64,000 nucleotides of DNA from Halomonas heilongjiangensis. Lineage in GTDB: Bacteria; Pseudomonadota; Gammaproteobacteria; Pseudomonadales; Halomonadaceae. The notes beneath the pieces are model-generated. The model made no database searches. It was not told the DNA's origin and saw nothing but the letters and a program-made list of their open reading frames with translations. The stretch spans positions 1 through 64,000 of the forward strand of contig NZ_PNRE01000100.1 in assembly GCF_002879645.1 (NCBI RefSeq), read 5' to 3'. Both the position numbers and the translations under genes were made by a program. Positions 51,889-60,075 of the stretch are shown piece by piece (within the stretch, counting starts at the first letter, position 1; every line of letters starts with the position of its first letter).

Positions 51889-52254
51889 TTGAATAAAATT
51901 ACGGTTTCTGACAAGTTCGCGCTCTTTGACGAAGAATGGACTCCGAAAGTCATAGCGGAGTCAAATGGGCAATTGGTGAAGTTGGCGAAAGGCAGTGGTG
52001 AACTAGTTTGGCATTCTCACGAGAACGAAGATGAGTTATTTCTCGTATTCAAAGGCCAGCTTACGATCAGATTGAAAGACCGGGATGTTGTGCTTGGCCC
52101 TGGAGAAATGTTCGTCGTTCCAAAACGCGTAGAACATTGCCCCCTTGCGGAACCGGATACGCACTTTATGATGATTGAGCCCGCGAGTACACAACATACC
52201 GGATCACATCAAACGGAAGTCACCGTTGCGGCCGATGAGCAAGAGTGGATTTGA
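51889..52254 (+). CDS. Cupin_2 domain protein
   Basis: 121 aa from a TTG start at 51889, supported by AAGGAG upstream. Single cupin fold: first metal-binding block WHSHENEDELFLVFKG and second block GPGEMFVVPKRVEHCPLAE, with H-x-H, E and H ligands visible. Possible metal-dependent small enzyme or sugar-binding protein. Flanked by two attC sites. Confidence 0.85.
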   Translation: MNKITVSDKFALFDEEWTPKVIAESNGQLVKLAKGSGELVWHSHENEDELFLVFKGQLTIRLKDRDVVLGPGEMFVVPKRVEHCPLAEPDTHFMMIEPASTQHTGSHQTEVTVAADEQEWI

Positions 52255-52264
52255 TGCGTTAGGC
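52206..52264. other. attC-like site overlapping the cupin gene end
   Basis: Arms CATCAAA and TTTGATG with core GTTAGGC (52258-52264). The left half lies within the last codons of the cupin gene. Confidence 0.55.
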
Positions 52265-52274
52265 AATCGTCACG

Positions 52275-52643
52275 ATGAAATGGATCGCTATTCTTTTGCT
52301 GGTTACTCCTGCCATTGCACTATCAGAGACTGAGCTGGAGTTTCACCTGTGTTCGTCCTATGTGCAGCAGTCAGCGGTAGGGGAACAGGTAGACCGCGGC
52401 TGGCCGGTTTTCGTCAAGTTGACGGAACTTGGTGCCACGAGCTTTGAGAAATTTACGAAAACAAACAGTAGCAGAATGAGCCGCATTGTTGTCGGTGGTC
52501 GCGAGTTCTCTAGGGCGACAATATGGGCGCCAATTCTTGGTAGAAACTTACAAGTGACATTCAGTTCTCAAGAAGTTGCTACGGCATGGCAGCGAACTCT
52601 GGCAGGAAAATTACCGGCCGGTCCGTGCGGTGCGAGGAACTGA
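52275..52643 (+). CDS. Secreted hypothetical protein, 122 aa
   Basis: Signal peptide MKWIAILLLVTPAIALS and a mature domain with two cysteines (FHLCSSYVQQ and AGPCGARN). No family recognised. Starts 10 nt after the attC core. Confidence 0.65.
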   Translation: MKWIAILLLVTPAIALSETELEFHLCSSYVQQSAVGEQVDRGWPVFVKLTELGATSFEKFTKTNSSRMSRIVVGGREFSRATIWAPILGRNLQVTFSSQEVATAWQRTLAGKLPAGPCGARN

Positions 52644-52648
52644 GAAAT

Positions 52649-52727
52649 TGCTAACCAGGTGTTCCAGTTCGTTCTGCGGCCTCCACCGGACGCACCTGTC
52701 GGGCCGCCGCTTATTTTCGCGTTAGAC
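52649..52727. other. attC site, 79 bp
   Basis: Inverse core TGCTAAC and core GTTAGAC, with inner complement GCGGCC / GGGCCGCCGC. Confidence 0.75.
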
Positions 52728-52744
52728 CGCTACGAGGAACCCTT

Positions 52745-53251
52745 ATGACGAATGGTACACGCAGTCTGGAGCTCTCATTTCATCACGAGGAAACTGTGAT
52801 CCTGCCCGCGGACCCGGCAACGGTGTTCGCGTTCGCGGACGACCACCGCAACCTCGCAGGCCACATGAAAAAGAACAGCATCATGATGGCCGGCGGCAAG
52901 TTCACCACCGATGTTGACGACGCCCACGGAAAGGCCCTTGGTAGCCACATCCGCATGCGCGGACACGTCTTGGGCATCCGCCTCGAAGTGGACGAGGTAG
53001 TGACTGAGCGCGACCCGCCAACGCACAAGGCATGGGCAACGGTCGGCACCCCCAAGCTCATCGTTATTGGACACTACAAGATGGCATTCGACATCGAACC
53101 CGCAACGGAAGGCAGCGTCTTCAGGGTGAGCATCCACTACGAGCTTCCCGAGAGAAACAAGTGGATTGGAACGCGCCTCGGGAAAGGCTACGCGCGCTGG
53201 TGCGTGCGACAGGTAACCGGGGATGTCCAGCGGCACTTCACCGCTTCTTGA
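52745..53251 (+). CDS. SRPBCC-fold protein (polyketide cyclase/START-like)
   Basis: 168 aa. Helix-grip fold pattern: HHEETVILPADPATVFAFAD at the start, LEVDEVVTERDPPTHKAW in the middle strands and a long C-terminal helix (GKGYARWCVRQVTGDVQRHF). Probably binds a hydrophobic ligand. The catalytic role is unknown. High GC for a cassette. The attC lies 44 nt after the stop. Confidence 0.8.
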   Translation: MTNGTRSLELSFHHEETVILPADPATVFAFADDHRNLAGHMKKNSIMMAGGKFTTDVDDAHGKALGSHIRMRGHVLGIRLEVDEVVTERDPPTHKAWATVGTPKLIVIGHYKMAFDIEPATEGSVFRVSIHYELPERNKWIGTRLGKGYARWCVRQVTGDVQRHFTAS

Positions 53252-53294
53252 AGGCCGGTGGGCACGTCGAAGCCGGCTATAGTCGCGCGGCGCG

Positions 53295-53363
53295 GTCTAA
53301 CGAGCGTTTGCACCTGACACGTCCGATTTCGCGGGCGCGCAGGTGAAACGCATGGCGTTAGGT
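53295..53363. other. attC site, 69 bp
   Basis: Inverse core GTCTAAC and core GTTAGGT. The arms GCGTTTGCACCTG and CAGGTGAAACGC are near-perfect complements. One of the clearest sites in the window. Confidence 0.88.
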
Positions 53364-53417
53364 GCTAATGCATCCGGTGCCTAGCCCAACAAAATAGCAG
53401 GATGCGGAGCGGTGATT

Positions 53418-53558
53418 ATGAAAACAATTATTCTTGCATTAACGCTGCTGGTTTTTAGTAGCACAGCTCTTGCCCATGGAGGGGGGTGTCGCAAAAGCTC
53501 GCCCCCGGGGCAGTGTTGCCACATGGATAACAGAGCTGGCGCTGTTCACTGCCACTGA
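53418..53558 (+). CDS. 46-aa secreted His/Cys protein (YHYH-like ending)
   Basis: Signal peptide MKTIILALTLLVFSSTALA followed by a 27-residue mature peptide, HGGGCRKSSPPGQCC then HMDNRAGAVHCH. The CH-x8-HCH ending recalls short secreted proteins with a G-YHCH tail and could bind a metal. Last gene of the first cassette array. It ends shortly before the palindromic repeat. Confidence 0.65.
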   Translation: MKTIILALTLLVFSSTALAHGGGCRKSSPPGQCCHMDNRAGAVHCH

Positions 53559-53597
53559 GCATGCAGATTGTATTCGTTCATCCTGCGGGCAATGCCC

Positions 53598-53806
53598 CAC
53601 GAGTTTCTCGATGATGGCGTCATGTTCGCCGAAGAAAGGCGCCGAGGCCCGCCCCTATGGGGTCAGACCCCAGACTCATCGCCAGGCGTGTCATGGTGCC
53701 CGTGGCGAGCGGATTCGACGCCGCCGGGGTCTGACCCCCTAGGGCCTCCCGGCGCTGGCAGTCACCCTCAACATGCTGATTCTTCAGTAAGACTCCTGGG
53801 ATTCGT
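53598..53806. repeat. Palindrome-bearing repeat, copy 2 (inverted relative to 6421-6641)
   Basis: Contains CTATGGGGTCAGACCCC near 53656 and GGGGTCTGACCCCCTAGGG near 53730. Flanking sequence matches copy 1 in reverse. It marks the junction between the cassette array and the backbone-like segment. Confidence 0.75.
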
Positions 53807-54312
53807 CAGGCCGGTGACACCCGGTTGACGGAGACGATGCTGCCGCTCCAGATCATCTCATAGTGGGCGGTTTGCACGATGGACGTGACCGGCCTCGGGG
53901 GCATGAGGCCCCAGCAGGTCGCCCCGGGAGCGCGTACGGACGGGTAGCGCAGTCCCGGCCCTCCCTCCTCCTTGAGCGCCAGCCCCAGCTGGCGGGAAGC
54001 GCTGTAGTCCACCGGCGAGTAGATCGGATCCTCCCTGGGGATCGGCAGGCCATCCACCTTCCCGGCCTCCTCGAGATCACACGCCAGGCCGCGGAACACG
54101 AAGCGCTCGAAGCTCAGGTCGGGGACATTGCGCCAGTACGTCTCCTGGTGATGCCGAACCTCGGCCAGGGCCGTGTCGATGGTGTCTCCCAGGTACAGGA
54201 CGCCGAAGCTACCGTCACTGAAGCGCGAGCCATCGAGGTTCACATGGGTGAACGGCGCCACCGCGTAGGAGCACCCCGAGATGCCGAAGGGGATCTCCTC
54301 GGTCGGGATCAA
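53806..54312 (-). pseudogene. RES-domain (NAD+-degrading toxin-like) protein, 5'-truncated
   Basis: From TTG 54312 it reads MIPTEEIPFGISGCSYAVAP, then the RES block GSRFSDGSFGVLYLGDTIDTA with RF and the downstream acidic and histidine positions, ending VNRVSPA. The same frame stays open upstream (LQSEAGKLN) into the end of the neighbouring gene. RES proteins of this type usually carry about 60-70 further N-terminal residues there. The gene therefore looks cut at about 54340. No Xre/ParS-type antitoxin is present. Activity as a short protein is doubtful. Confidence 0.65.
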
Positions 54313-54340
54313 ATTGAGCTTGCCGGCCTCGCTCTGCAGC

Positions 54341-56698
54341 CTAGGCCCGCTTCGACCGCACCAGCCAGTGCCTGGCGATGGCGAAGGCCACCACGTAACA
54401 GGCGGCCCCTGCCACCAGGGCCGCGCTCTGGCCGATATGGATGGAGAGCAGCGGCGCCAGTGACGCCCCCAGCACCGAGGTGAAGCCGTTGATGCCCCAT
54501 GCCCAGGGAATCCAGCGGTCCTGCCCGGCGAGTTGACGCAACGCCCAGGGGAAGGGGCGGCCCATGGCCCAGGCCAGGGGCAGCAACAAGGCGACCAGCA
54601 GTGCCAGGCGCCACGCCAATGGCGGGGTACTCAGGGCATGTACGGCCATAAACGGCACCAGGGCCAGCGCCAGACCCACGGCTACGGCGAGATAGATCCG
54701 CCCCAGACTGGCGCGGCTGGCGTCTGCCGGCGTCATGGCGCTGCCGATGCCGGAGCCGATCAGGAAGGTGGCGAAGACCAGTGCCGCGGCAAGCACCGGC
54801 TCCCCCAGGTACAGGATCAAGCGCTGGAAGACCACCAGCTCCACGACGATGTAGCCCAGGCCGAGTGCGCTGAAATACCCAGCGACCGAGAGCCGGCCGA
54901 AGGGGCGCTGGATCGCCGGTAACCGCCCCAGCGGCACCAGGACCAGCAGGAACGCCAGCACGGCGACGACCACGGTGGTCACCACCGACAGGATCAGGGT
55001 CCAGTCGAGATAGCTCCAGCCGCGTCCGCCCAGTTCGCGGACCAGCCGCGGCGTCTCGCCCCAGGCCAGGGATCGCCATGGGTAGGGGCGGTCGAGCTCG
55101 GCCGGCGCGGCATGGAACAGGCGTGTGGCCGGCGGCAACGGTCGTCGCTCGAACAACGCGCGGGCGATGTCGTGGAACACGGGGGAGTCCAAGCGGTGAT
55201 ACCGATTGGCCTGCTCGCGGGCCTGGCCAGGCCACCAGGCGACGTCGAAGCGCCAGCGCTCGGCGAAGTCCCGCAGGGCGGCGATGTCCGCCTCGGCCAG
55301 TGGCCGCGGCGAGGCCAGGATCAGCAACGCCTGCAGGCCACGCAGCACGGCCACGTGGTCGCCCGGCGCCGCCGCCCCCTGCCGATGCAGGGCCCGCTCC
55401 AGGGTGGCCATCACGCGGGGGTAATAGCGGGGCGGGTCGTCGAGCGGCAGCGGAATGGCGAGCAGGCCGTCGGCCTCCAGCCGCGCCAGGGCGAGCGCCA
55501 GGCCGGCCACCGTGAGGACATAGTCCTCGGCGGCGGCGTCGCCTTCCTCCCAGGCCGCGTCGAAGGCGATGACCGAATAGGGGCCGTCGGGGGCGGTGAC
55601 CAGATGCCGCCAGGCGCCATCCTCGACCAGCGTGATCCCGGCCTCGCTCGCGCCACGCGCCCGGGCGATCTCGAGCAGACGACCGTCGGCCTCCACCCAG
55701 GTGACCGCCCGGCCGCCGGCGGCGACCGGGGTCTGCCAGGCGCCGCTGCCCAGCACCAGTAGCCGCCCGTGGGGGCGCAATTGCCGGGGCAGCCCGGCCA
55801 GCGAGGCGCGCCTATGCGCCGCGTCGACCGGCCAGCGGCGCACCAGGGGCACCACCCGATCGCTGCCGACCACCGCCACGTCCACCGACGGCACGCTCTC
55901 GGTCCAGCCCAGGCTCAGGCCCGGCGCGTAGCGCAGGCTATCGGCCCGCAACAGGGTCAACCGGCCCGGCAGGCCGGAGTGGACCGCCAGGGTTTCCACC
56001 CCGGGCAGCTCGCCTATCCGCGACAAGGCCTTGAAATCCGAGACGGCGGGTTCCGGTGGACGCACGGCGGCGATCAGGGCCAGCGCCAGGCCCAGGACAC
56101 ACGCCGCCCCCGCCACCCGCTGCCCGCGAACCCATCCGATCACGCTCCCCAGGGCGAACAGCAGCACGGCGACCACCGCCAGCGCCATGGCCACCGGCAC
56201 GGTCGCCAGCAGTAGCGCGGCCCCCAGGCTGCCAATGCCGCTGCCGAGCAGATTGGCCGCATACAGGCCCCGGGTGCGCTCGGGCCAGCGCAGGAACACC
56301 TGGCCGATCGCCAGGCCGGCCCCGTAGAAGGGCACGAAGGCCGCGAGGTCCACCAGCAGCAGGCGCACCAGCTCGCCCAGGTCCCAACCGGCGAACACCG
56401 GGCGCAAGGTGACCCGAGACTGCACCACGAGCAGCAGCAGGAAACCGGCGCCGGTCACCCCCAGCCCGGTGAGAAACCAGCCATCGCCGCGGCTGAAGGG
56501 GTAGCGCCCGGCCAGGGCCAGGGTGGTGCCCGCCGCCCCCAGGCCCAGCAACGCCAGGGCAATGGCCAGCCCGGCGAAGTGGTACCAGTGGCTGAACTCG
56601 AACAGCCGCAACAGCAGGACTTCAAGGGCCAGCAACGCCGCGGAGACGCCGGCCACGGCCACCAGGTCGAGTCGCCCCGGTGTCTCCCGCCCCACCAT
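54341..56698 (-). CDS. Spermidine-synthase-like polytopic membrane protein
   Basis: 785 aa. Membrane helices at the N-terminus (residues about 10-220), a soluble Rossmann-like methyltransferase-fold domain (about 225-530; LLVLGSGAW, TWVEADGRLLEIAR, VIAFDAAWE) and a second membrane block (about 560-780). The middle part resembles the aminopropyltransferase fold, but polyamine-binding residues are not clear. This architecture is common in uncharacterised membrane spermidine-synthase-like proteins. The start codon overlaps the stop of pcm. Confidence 0.8.
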   Translation of the reverse strand: MVGRETPGRLDLVAVAGVSAALLALEVLLLRLFEFSHWYHFAGLAIALALLGLGAAGTTLALAGRYPFSRGDGWFLTGLGVTGAGFLLLLVVQSRVTLRPVFAGWDLGELVRLLLVDLAAFVPFYGAGLAIGQVFLRWPERTRGLYAANLLGSGIGSLGAALLLATVPVAMALAVVAVLLFALGSVIGWVRGQRVAGAACVLGLALALIAAVRPPEPAVSDFKALSRIGELPGVETLAVHSGLPGRLTLLRADSLRYAPGLSLGWTESVPSVDVAVVGSDRVVPLVRRWPVDAAHRRASLAGLPRQLRPHGRLLVLGSGAWQTPVAAGGRAVTWVEADGRLLEIARARGASEAGITLVEDGAWRHLVTAPDGPYSVIAFDAAWEEGDAAAEDYVLTVAGLALALARLEADGLLAIPLPLDDPPRYYPRVMATLERALHRQGAAAPGDHVAVLRGLQALLILASPRPLAEADIAALRDFAERWRFDVAWWPGQAREQANRYHRLDSPVFHDIARALFERRPLPPATRLFHAAPAELDRPYPWRSLAWGETPRLVRELGGRGWSYLDWTLILSVVTTVVVAVLAFLLVLVPLGRLPAIQRPFGRLSVAGYFSALGLGYIVVELVVFQRLILYLGEPVLAAALVFATFLIGSGIGSAMTPADASRASLGRIYLAVAVGLALALVPFMAVHALSTPPLAWRLALLVALLLPLAWAMGRPFPWALRQLAGQDRWIPWAWGINGFTSVLGASLAPLLSIHIGQSAALVAGAACYVVAFAIARHWLVRSKRA

Positions 56699-57483
56699 CA
56701 GTGGTCACCGGTCAGCGGTACGAAACGCACCGACGCCAGGTTGCGGGTGCTCACCTCACCGTCGGCATTCTTCTCCACCAGCAGCAGGTTCTGGATCCAG
56801 CCGGCGCGTCCCACCGGGATCACCATGCGCCCGCCGGGACGCAGCTGGGCCACCAGCGGCGGAGGGGTGTGGGAGGCCGCGGCCGTGACGACGACGGCAT
56901 CGAAGGGCGCACGTGCCGCGTGGCCGTGGTAACCGTCGCCGTGCAGCACGGTGATATTGCGATAGCCCATGCCCTGGAGACGTTCGGCGGCGCTGTCGGC
57001 CAACTCACGGATGATCTCGATCGTGACCACCTCACCGACGATCTCGGCAAGGATCGCCGCCTGGTAGCCGGAGCCCGTCCCCACCTCCAGCACGCGATCA
57101 TCGGCGCCCAGTTCCAGCCGCTCGGTCATGTAGGCGACGGTGTAGGGCTGGGAGATCGTCTGGCCGTGGCCGATCGGCTGGGGCTCATCCTCATAGGCGC
57201 TGCGTGCCGACACCCTCGGCGCGAAGCGGTGCCGCGGTACGCGTCGCATGGCCGCGAGCACGGCCTCGTCCGCCACCCCGCGGTCCTCGATCTGGTCGCG
57301 TACCATCGTCGCCCTGAGCTCGACGAACTCATCGTCGTCGAAATCCGGACGGGGAGGGGCCTGCTCCGGAGGGGAAGCCTGCAGGAGCACCGTGACCTCC
57401 TGCGCGGCAGCCGGGGCACAGGCAACCAGGGCCGCCAGCAGCGCGGCGCGAATCCAGCCGGCTTGCGAAGATGCCTGGACCAT
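56698..57483 (-). CDS. pcm: Exported protein-L-isoaspartate O-methyltransferase-like protein
   Basis: 261 aa with a signal peptide (about residues 10-28, ALLAALVACAPAAAQ), unusual for Pcm but known for periplasmic paralogues. The core matches the family: RRVPRHRFAP, IGHGQTISQPYTVAYMTERL, AdoMet motif VLEVGTGSGYQAAILAEI and ITVLHGDGY. It would methylate isoaspartyl residues in exported proteins, though how AdoMet would be supplied outside the cytosol is unclear. First gene of a two-gene unit. Confidence 0.85.
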   Translation of the reverse strand: MVQASSQAGWIRAALLAALVACAPAAAQEVTVLLQASPPEQAPPRPDFDDDEFVELRATMVRDQIEDRGVADEAVLAAMRRVPRHRFAPRVSARSAYEDEPQPIGHGQTISQPYTVAYMTERLELGADDRVLEVGTGSGYQAAILAEIVGEVVTIEIIRELADSAAERLQGMGYRNITVLHGDGYHGHAARAPFDAVVVTAAASHTPPPLVAQLRPGGRMVIPVGRAGWIQNLLLVEKNADGEVSTRNLASVRFVPLTGDH

Positions 57484-57689
57484 CGCCGGCTCCCCTTTTC
57501 GGCCCCCGGATTCAAAGGATAGGCCACGATCGACGACGGCAACGGCAGCAGATCCCGCGCGATCTGCCCGCTGTCAGATTTTGACGACGGGATACTGTCG
57601 GCAATGGCTGACACGGAATGATGTGATGGCGCACCCCCAGACCGCACCGAAGCCGCTACCCTGCCAAGGTTGACCATAGAGGGTGTGCC

Positions 57690-57947
57690 ATGAGCGTGAA
57701 GCGCTGCGTATTTACATTTCGCTCAACCGAGGTCGAGCTGTTACTCACGCGAGACCCTGACACGAGGGAGTGGCTCGCCACCATGAACTGGTATCTGGAC
57801 GAGTCGCCAGAGCCGAAGGTTCACCCGATGGCGCCACTGGCCGCTACGCTCGACGAGGACGCGGCCTGGGGCTGCGCCCTGGACTGGGCGAGCCTGAAGA
57901 TCGATGAAGCCTGGTTGTCCGTCATCGGTGCTCACGTCCACGTGTGA
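57690..57947 (+). CDS. Hypothetical 85-aa protein
   Basis: ATG 57690, divergent from pcm. Reads MSVKRCVFTFRSTEVELLLT and ends ADW-SLKIDEAWLSVIG-type sequence, with no signal peptide. Host-like GC. No family recognised. A strong hairpin follows the stop. Confidence 0.65.
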   Translation: MSVKRCVFTFRSTEVELLLTRDPDTREWLATMNWYLDESPEPKVHPMAPLAATLDEDAAWGCALDWASLKIDEAWLSVIGAHVHV

Positions 57948-57959
57948 CGAACAAGAAAA

Positions 57960-57980
57960 GCCCCGGCTCGTAGCCGGGGC
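57960..57980. terminator. Hairpin GCCCCGGCT / AGCCGGGGC
   Basis: Perfect 9-bp stem with a 3-nt loop, 13 nt after the 57690 gene. Weak T-tract. Confidence 0.6.
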
Positions 57981-58081
57981 AACCCATCCGCAAGACAGGA
58001 ACCACCTACACTCGTATTAGCCATCCACCGGCACCAGGCAGCGATGTCGATATCGGCCGCGACCGCCTGAGAGGAGCCCTA

Positions 58082-58300
58082 GTGAGCGGTACCTTCCGGC
58101 GGTAGCGTGCCTGTTCGGAAATTTCACCCCGCGCTTGGCAGGGCAACGGTTTTCGTAGGAGCGCAGGGCTGCCGCGCGATTGACTACCCCAATACGGACC
58201 CAGTTCAGGTTGAAGCACTGGTTTTTGTAGGAGCCAGGCTCCGCCGGGCGATCGGCGTCGCAGGCGCCCGGCGCGGCCGTTCCGCAACATGCTGAACAGT
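58082..58300. repeat. REP-like repeat, further copies
   Basis: 58082-58190 matches 29634-29700 (GTGAGCGG...GGTAGCGTGCCTG..., then the GGCA...CGGTTT block). 58208-58300 matches the 131-bp units at 29698-29957. As at 29.9 kb it ends in a cassette-core-like AACAGTTATG immediately before a gene. Confidence 0.7.
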
Positions 58301-58301
58301 T

Positions 58302-58767
58302 ATGACTAAGGAAAGCAACGTGCAGAAAAAGGAAGTTTCGGAGTACATTCTTGACCAATGCCGGGGAGTAGTAGCGGTCGATGCTTGGGGAGAGTAGTCG
58401 TTCTTCTACAACCCTGGTCGGCGACTTCCTCGAGGTGTTTATTATGCAACACTCAAGGACAAGGATGGGGATAATGACAAGGGTTCGAATCTCAATCGTG
58501 AGGGCGTGTTACGCTTCAATTTCGGCATAAGTAAATCGTCCTACGAAGAAGCATTGGGGAAAAGGCCTGCCAGGGCCGCTGCAGGTGGGGGTGAATACGG
58601 GCCATAATTTCACCGAGTCAAATACGCTGTTACCGCACCCGGTATACGCATGGATGTCTTGGGTATGTGTTCTCAATCCCGACAAAGCCATGATCCAAGA
58701 GTTGGAACCTTTGCTGAATGAGTCCTATGATCTTGTGGTCAAGAAGTATGCTAAACGCATCAGTTAA
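58302..58767 (+). pseudogene. DUF6194-family protein, nonsense and frameshift
   Basis: From ATG 58302 the frame reads MTKESNVQKKEVSEYILDQC, then a TAG after DAWGE (about 58395). It continues SFFYNPGRRLPRGVYYATLK and NREGVLRFNFGISKSSYEEA. A one-base shift in the GGTGGGGGTG run near 58588 moves the rest (HPVYAWMSWVCVLNPDKA ... KKYAKRIS) to another frame. Two lesions make this a pseudogene rather than a sequencing slip. The family has no known function. Confidence 0.8.
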
Positions 58768-58770
58768 TAA

Positions 58771-58842
58771 ACAAATTACTTTCAAGACCCGGAAGGTCAT
58801 TGCTGGGAAGTTGCATACAACCCTTACCAGGACTTGACGTAA
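58771..58842 (+). pseudogene. VOC/glyoxalase C-terminal remnant
   Basis: 24 codons reading TNYFQDPEGHCWEVAYNPY and a stop. This is the typical end of bleomycin-resistance/glyoxalase-type VOC proteins, with the metal-ligand glutamate in WEV. The rest of the gene is missing. It is directly followed by an attC, so a cassette lost its 5' part. Confidence 0.7.
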
Positions 58843-58861
58843 TGGCGGAGCCATCAGCAGT

Positions 58862-58945
58862 TCCTAACAATGCCAGTCACGGAGACGGCTACTGCATTGC
58901 GGCTTCGCTCCATTCCGTAGCCGCGCGTGCTGAGCGGCGTTAGGC
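58862..58945. other. attC site (subfamily I)
   Basis: Inverse core TCCTAAC and core GTTAGGC, with a loop holding CATTGCGGCTTCGCTCC. Very similar to 44271-44354 although 14.6 kb away and in a separate patch. Confidence 0.88.
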
Positions 58946-58963
58946 GTCGATCCAAATGGAGAC

Positions 58964-59632
58964 ATGAAAATGACACGGGTCCGAGTTGAGAGCTTTACCG
59001 TCTCGCTTGACGGATACGGCGCTGGTCCAAGTCAGGACATCAATAATCCGCTTGGCGTGGGCGGGACAGATTTGCACCAGTGGGCATTGCCGACGCGCAC
59101 GTTCCAGCGGACCCTATTTGGCGCCGACGGCGGCACAACGGGGATCGATGACGACTTCGCCGCGCGGGGCTTCAAGAATGTTGGTGCCTGGATTCTCGGA
59201 AGGAACATGTTCGGACCGATTCGTGGTCCCTGGCCCGACATGAACTGGAAAGGCTGGTGGGGGGACAGCCCCCCCTATCACGTTCCAGTTTTCATCTTGA
59301 CTCATCACGCGCGCCCGCCCATCCAGATGGAAGGCGGGACGACGTTTCACTTCGTTACAGGCGGCATTCACGAGGCGCTTGACCAGGCGCGCGAGGCAGC
59401 CAACGGACTAGACGTGCGCATTGGTGGTGGACCTAACACCATACAGCAGTATCTTTGTGCAGGCCTCATTGATGAGCTGCATGTGGCTATCGCGCCGATC
59501 GTGCTAGGTAGGGGAGAGCGGCTGTTCGAGGGGGTTGACTTGCGAACTCTGGGATACGAATGCGTTCAGTTTTTGGCGTCGGAGAAGGCCACCCATGTTG
59601 TACTCCGGTGCCAGGCGTGCAATAACGCCTAA
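58964..59632 (+). CDS. RibD-C / dihydrofolate-reductase-fold protein in a cassette
   Basis: 222 aa. The N-terminal VESFTVSLDGYGAGPSQD, the middle GAWILGRNMFGPIRGPWPD and the late DVRIGGGPNTIQQYLCAGLIDELHVAIAPIVLGRGERLF are the usual blocks of the RibD C-terminal (DHFR-like) family. Function unknown; it should bind NADPH. The stop codon overlaps the following attC inverse core, an intact cassette layout. Confidence 0.88.
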   Translation: MKMTRVRVESFTVSLDGYGAGPSQDINNPLGVGGTDLHQWALPTRTFQRTLFGADGGTTGIDDDFAARGFKNVGAWILGRNMFGPIRGPWPDMNWKGWWGDSPPYHVPVFILTHHARPPIQMEGGTTFHFVTGGIHEALDQAREAANGLDVRIGGGPNTIQQYLCAGLIDELHVAIAPIVLGRGERLFEGVDLRTLGYECVQFLASEKATHVVLRCQACNNA

Positions 59633-59679
59633 CAAGTCGATGCAGACGGACAAAATCAAGCTGATCTCGGTCGTTAGGC
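59627..59679. other. attC site, 53 bp
   Basis: Inverse core GCCTAAC and core GTTAGGC are perfect complements. It has the short form with a brief inner region. Confidence 0.85.
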
Positions 59680-59686
59680 CTCAAAA

Positions 59687-59929
59687 ATGCCATCTGTCGC
59701 GGTTCCTAAACTCGAAGTCGCGTGCGAGCTATTCGACCGCGCAATTGAACTGCACCTTCGCGGCGATTCGTATTTCGCAGCATTGCATCTTGGCGGTGCA
59801 GCAGAAGAAGTCCTTGCCGTATGCGCGTGCGAGGTGCCAGTCGCTGCAGGAGCCTTTATCAAGCCTGTTTTCGATCTGACCTGCTCCCCGAATCAAGGGC
59901 CTCAACCATTATGGTTGACACCGTACTGA
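59687..59929 (+). pseudogene. Truncated cassette gene
   Basis: Begins MPSVAVPKLEVACELFDRAI and LHLRGDSYFAALHLGGAAEEVLAV, a helical N-terminus that looks like a longer cassette family. After FIKPVFDLT the frame runs into unrelated sequence and stops. Last cassette-like gene; it marks the decayed end of the second patch. Nothing is seen in 59930-60075. Confidence 0.55.
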
Positions 59930-60075
59930 CGCCAGGCTGACATCGGCCTATTGTGGAAAACAGTCTGTCGTGATAACGAACGCACCATGCAAAGAAACAA
60001 AAATTCAAAACGTCACGCTATCCATCGCCATGCGCGCACCAGCAGGCGGCCATTCAGGGTGGCGGGAGGGAGCAG

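Noticed and set aside
29461..53400. Integron integrase and attI
   Set aside because: No frame with tyrosine-recombinase boxes is present. The repeated 3' end at 29394/50772 was considered as attI but is far too long and lacks adjacent integrase.
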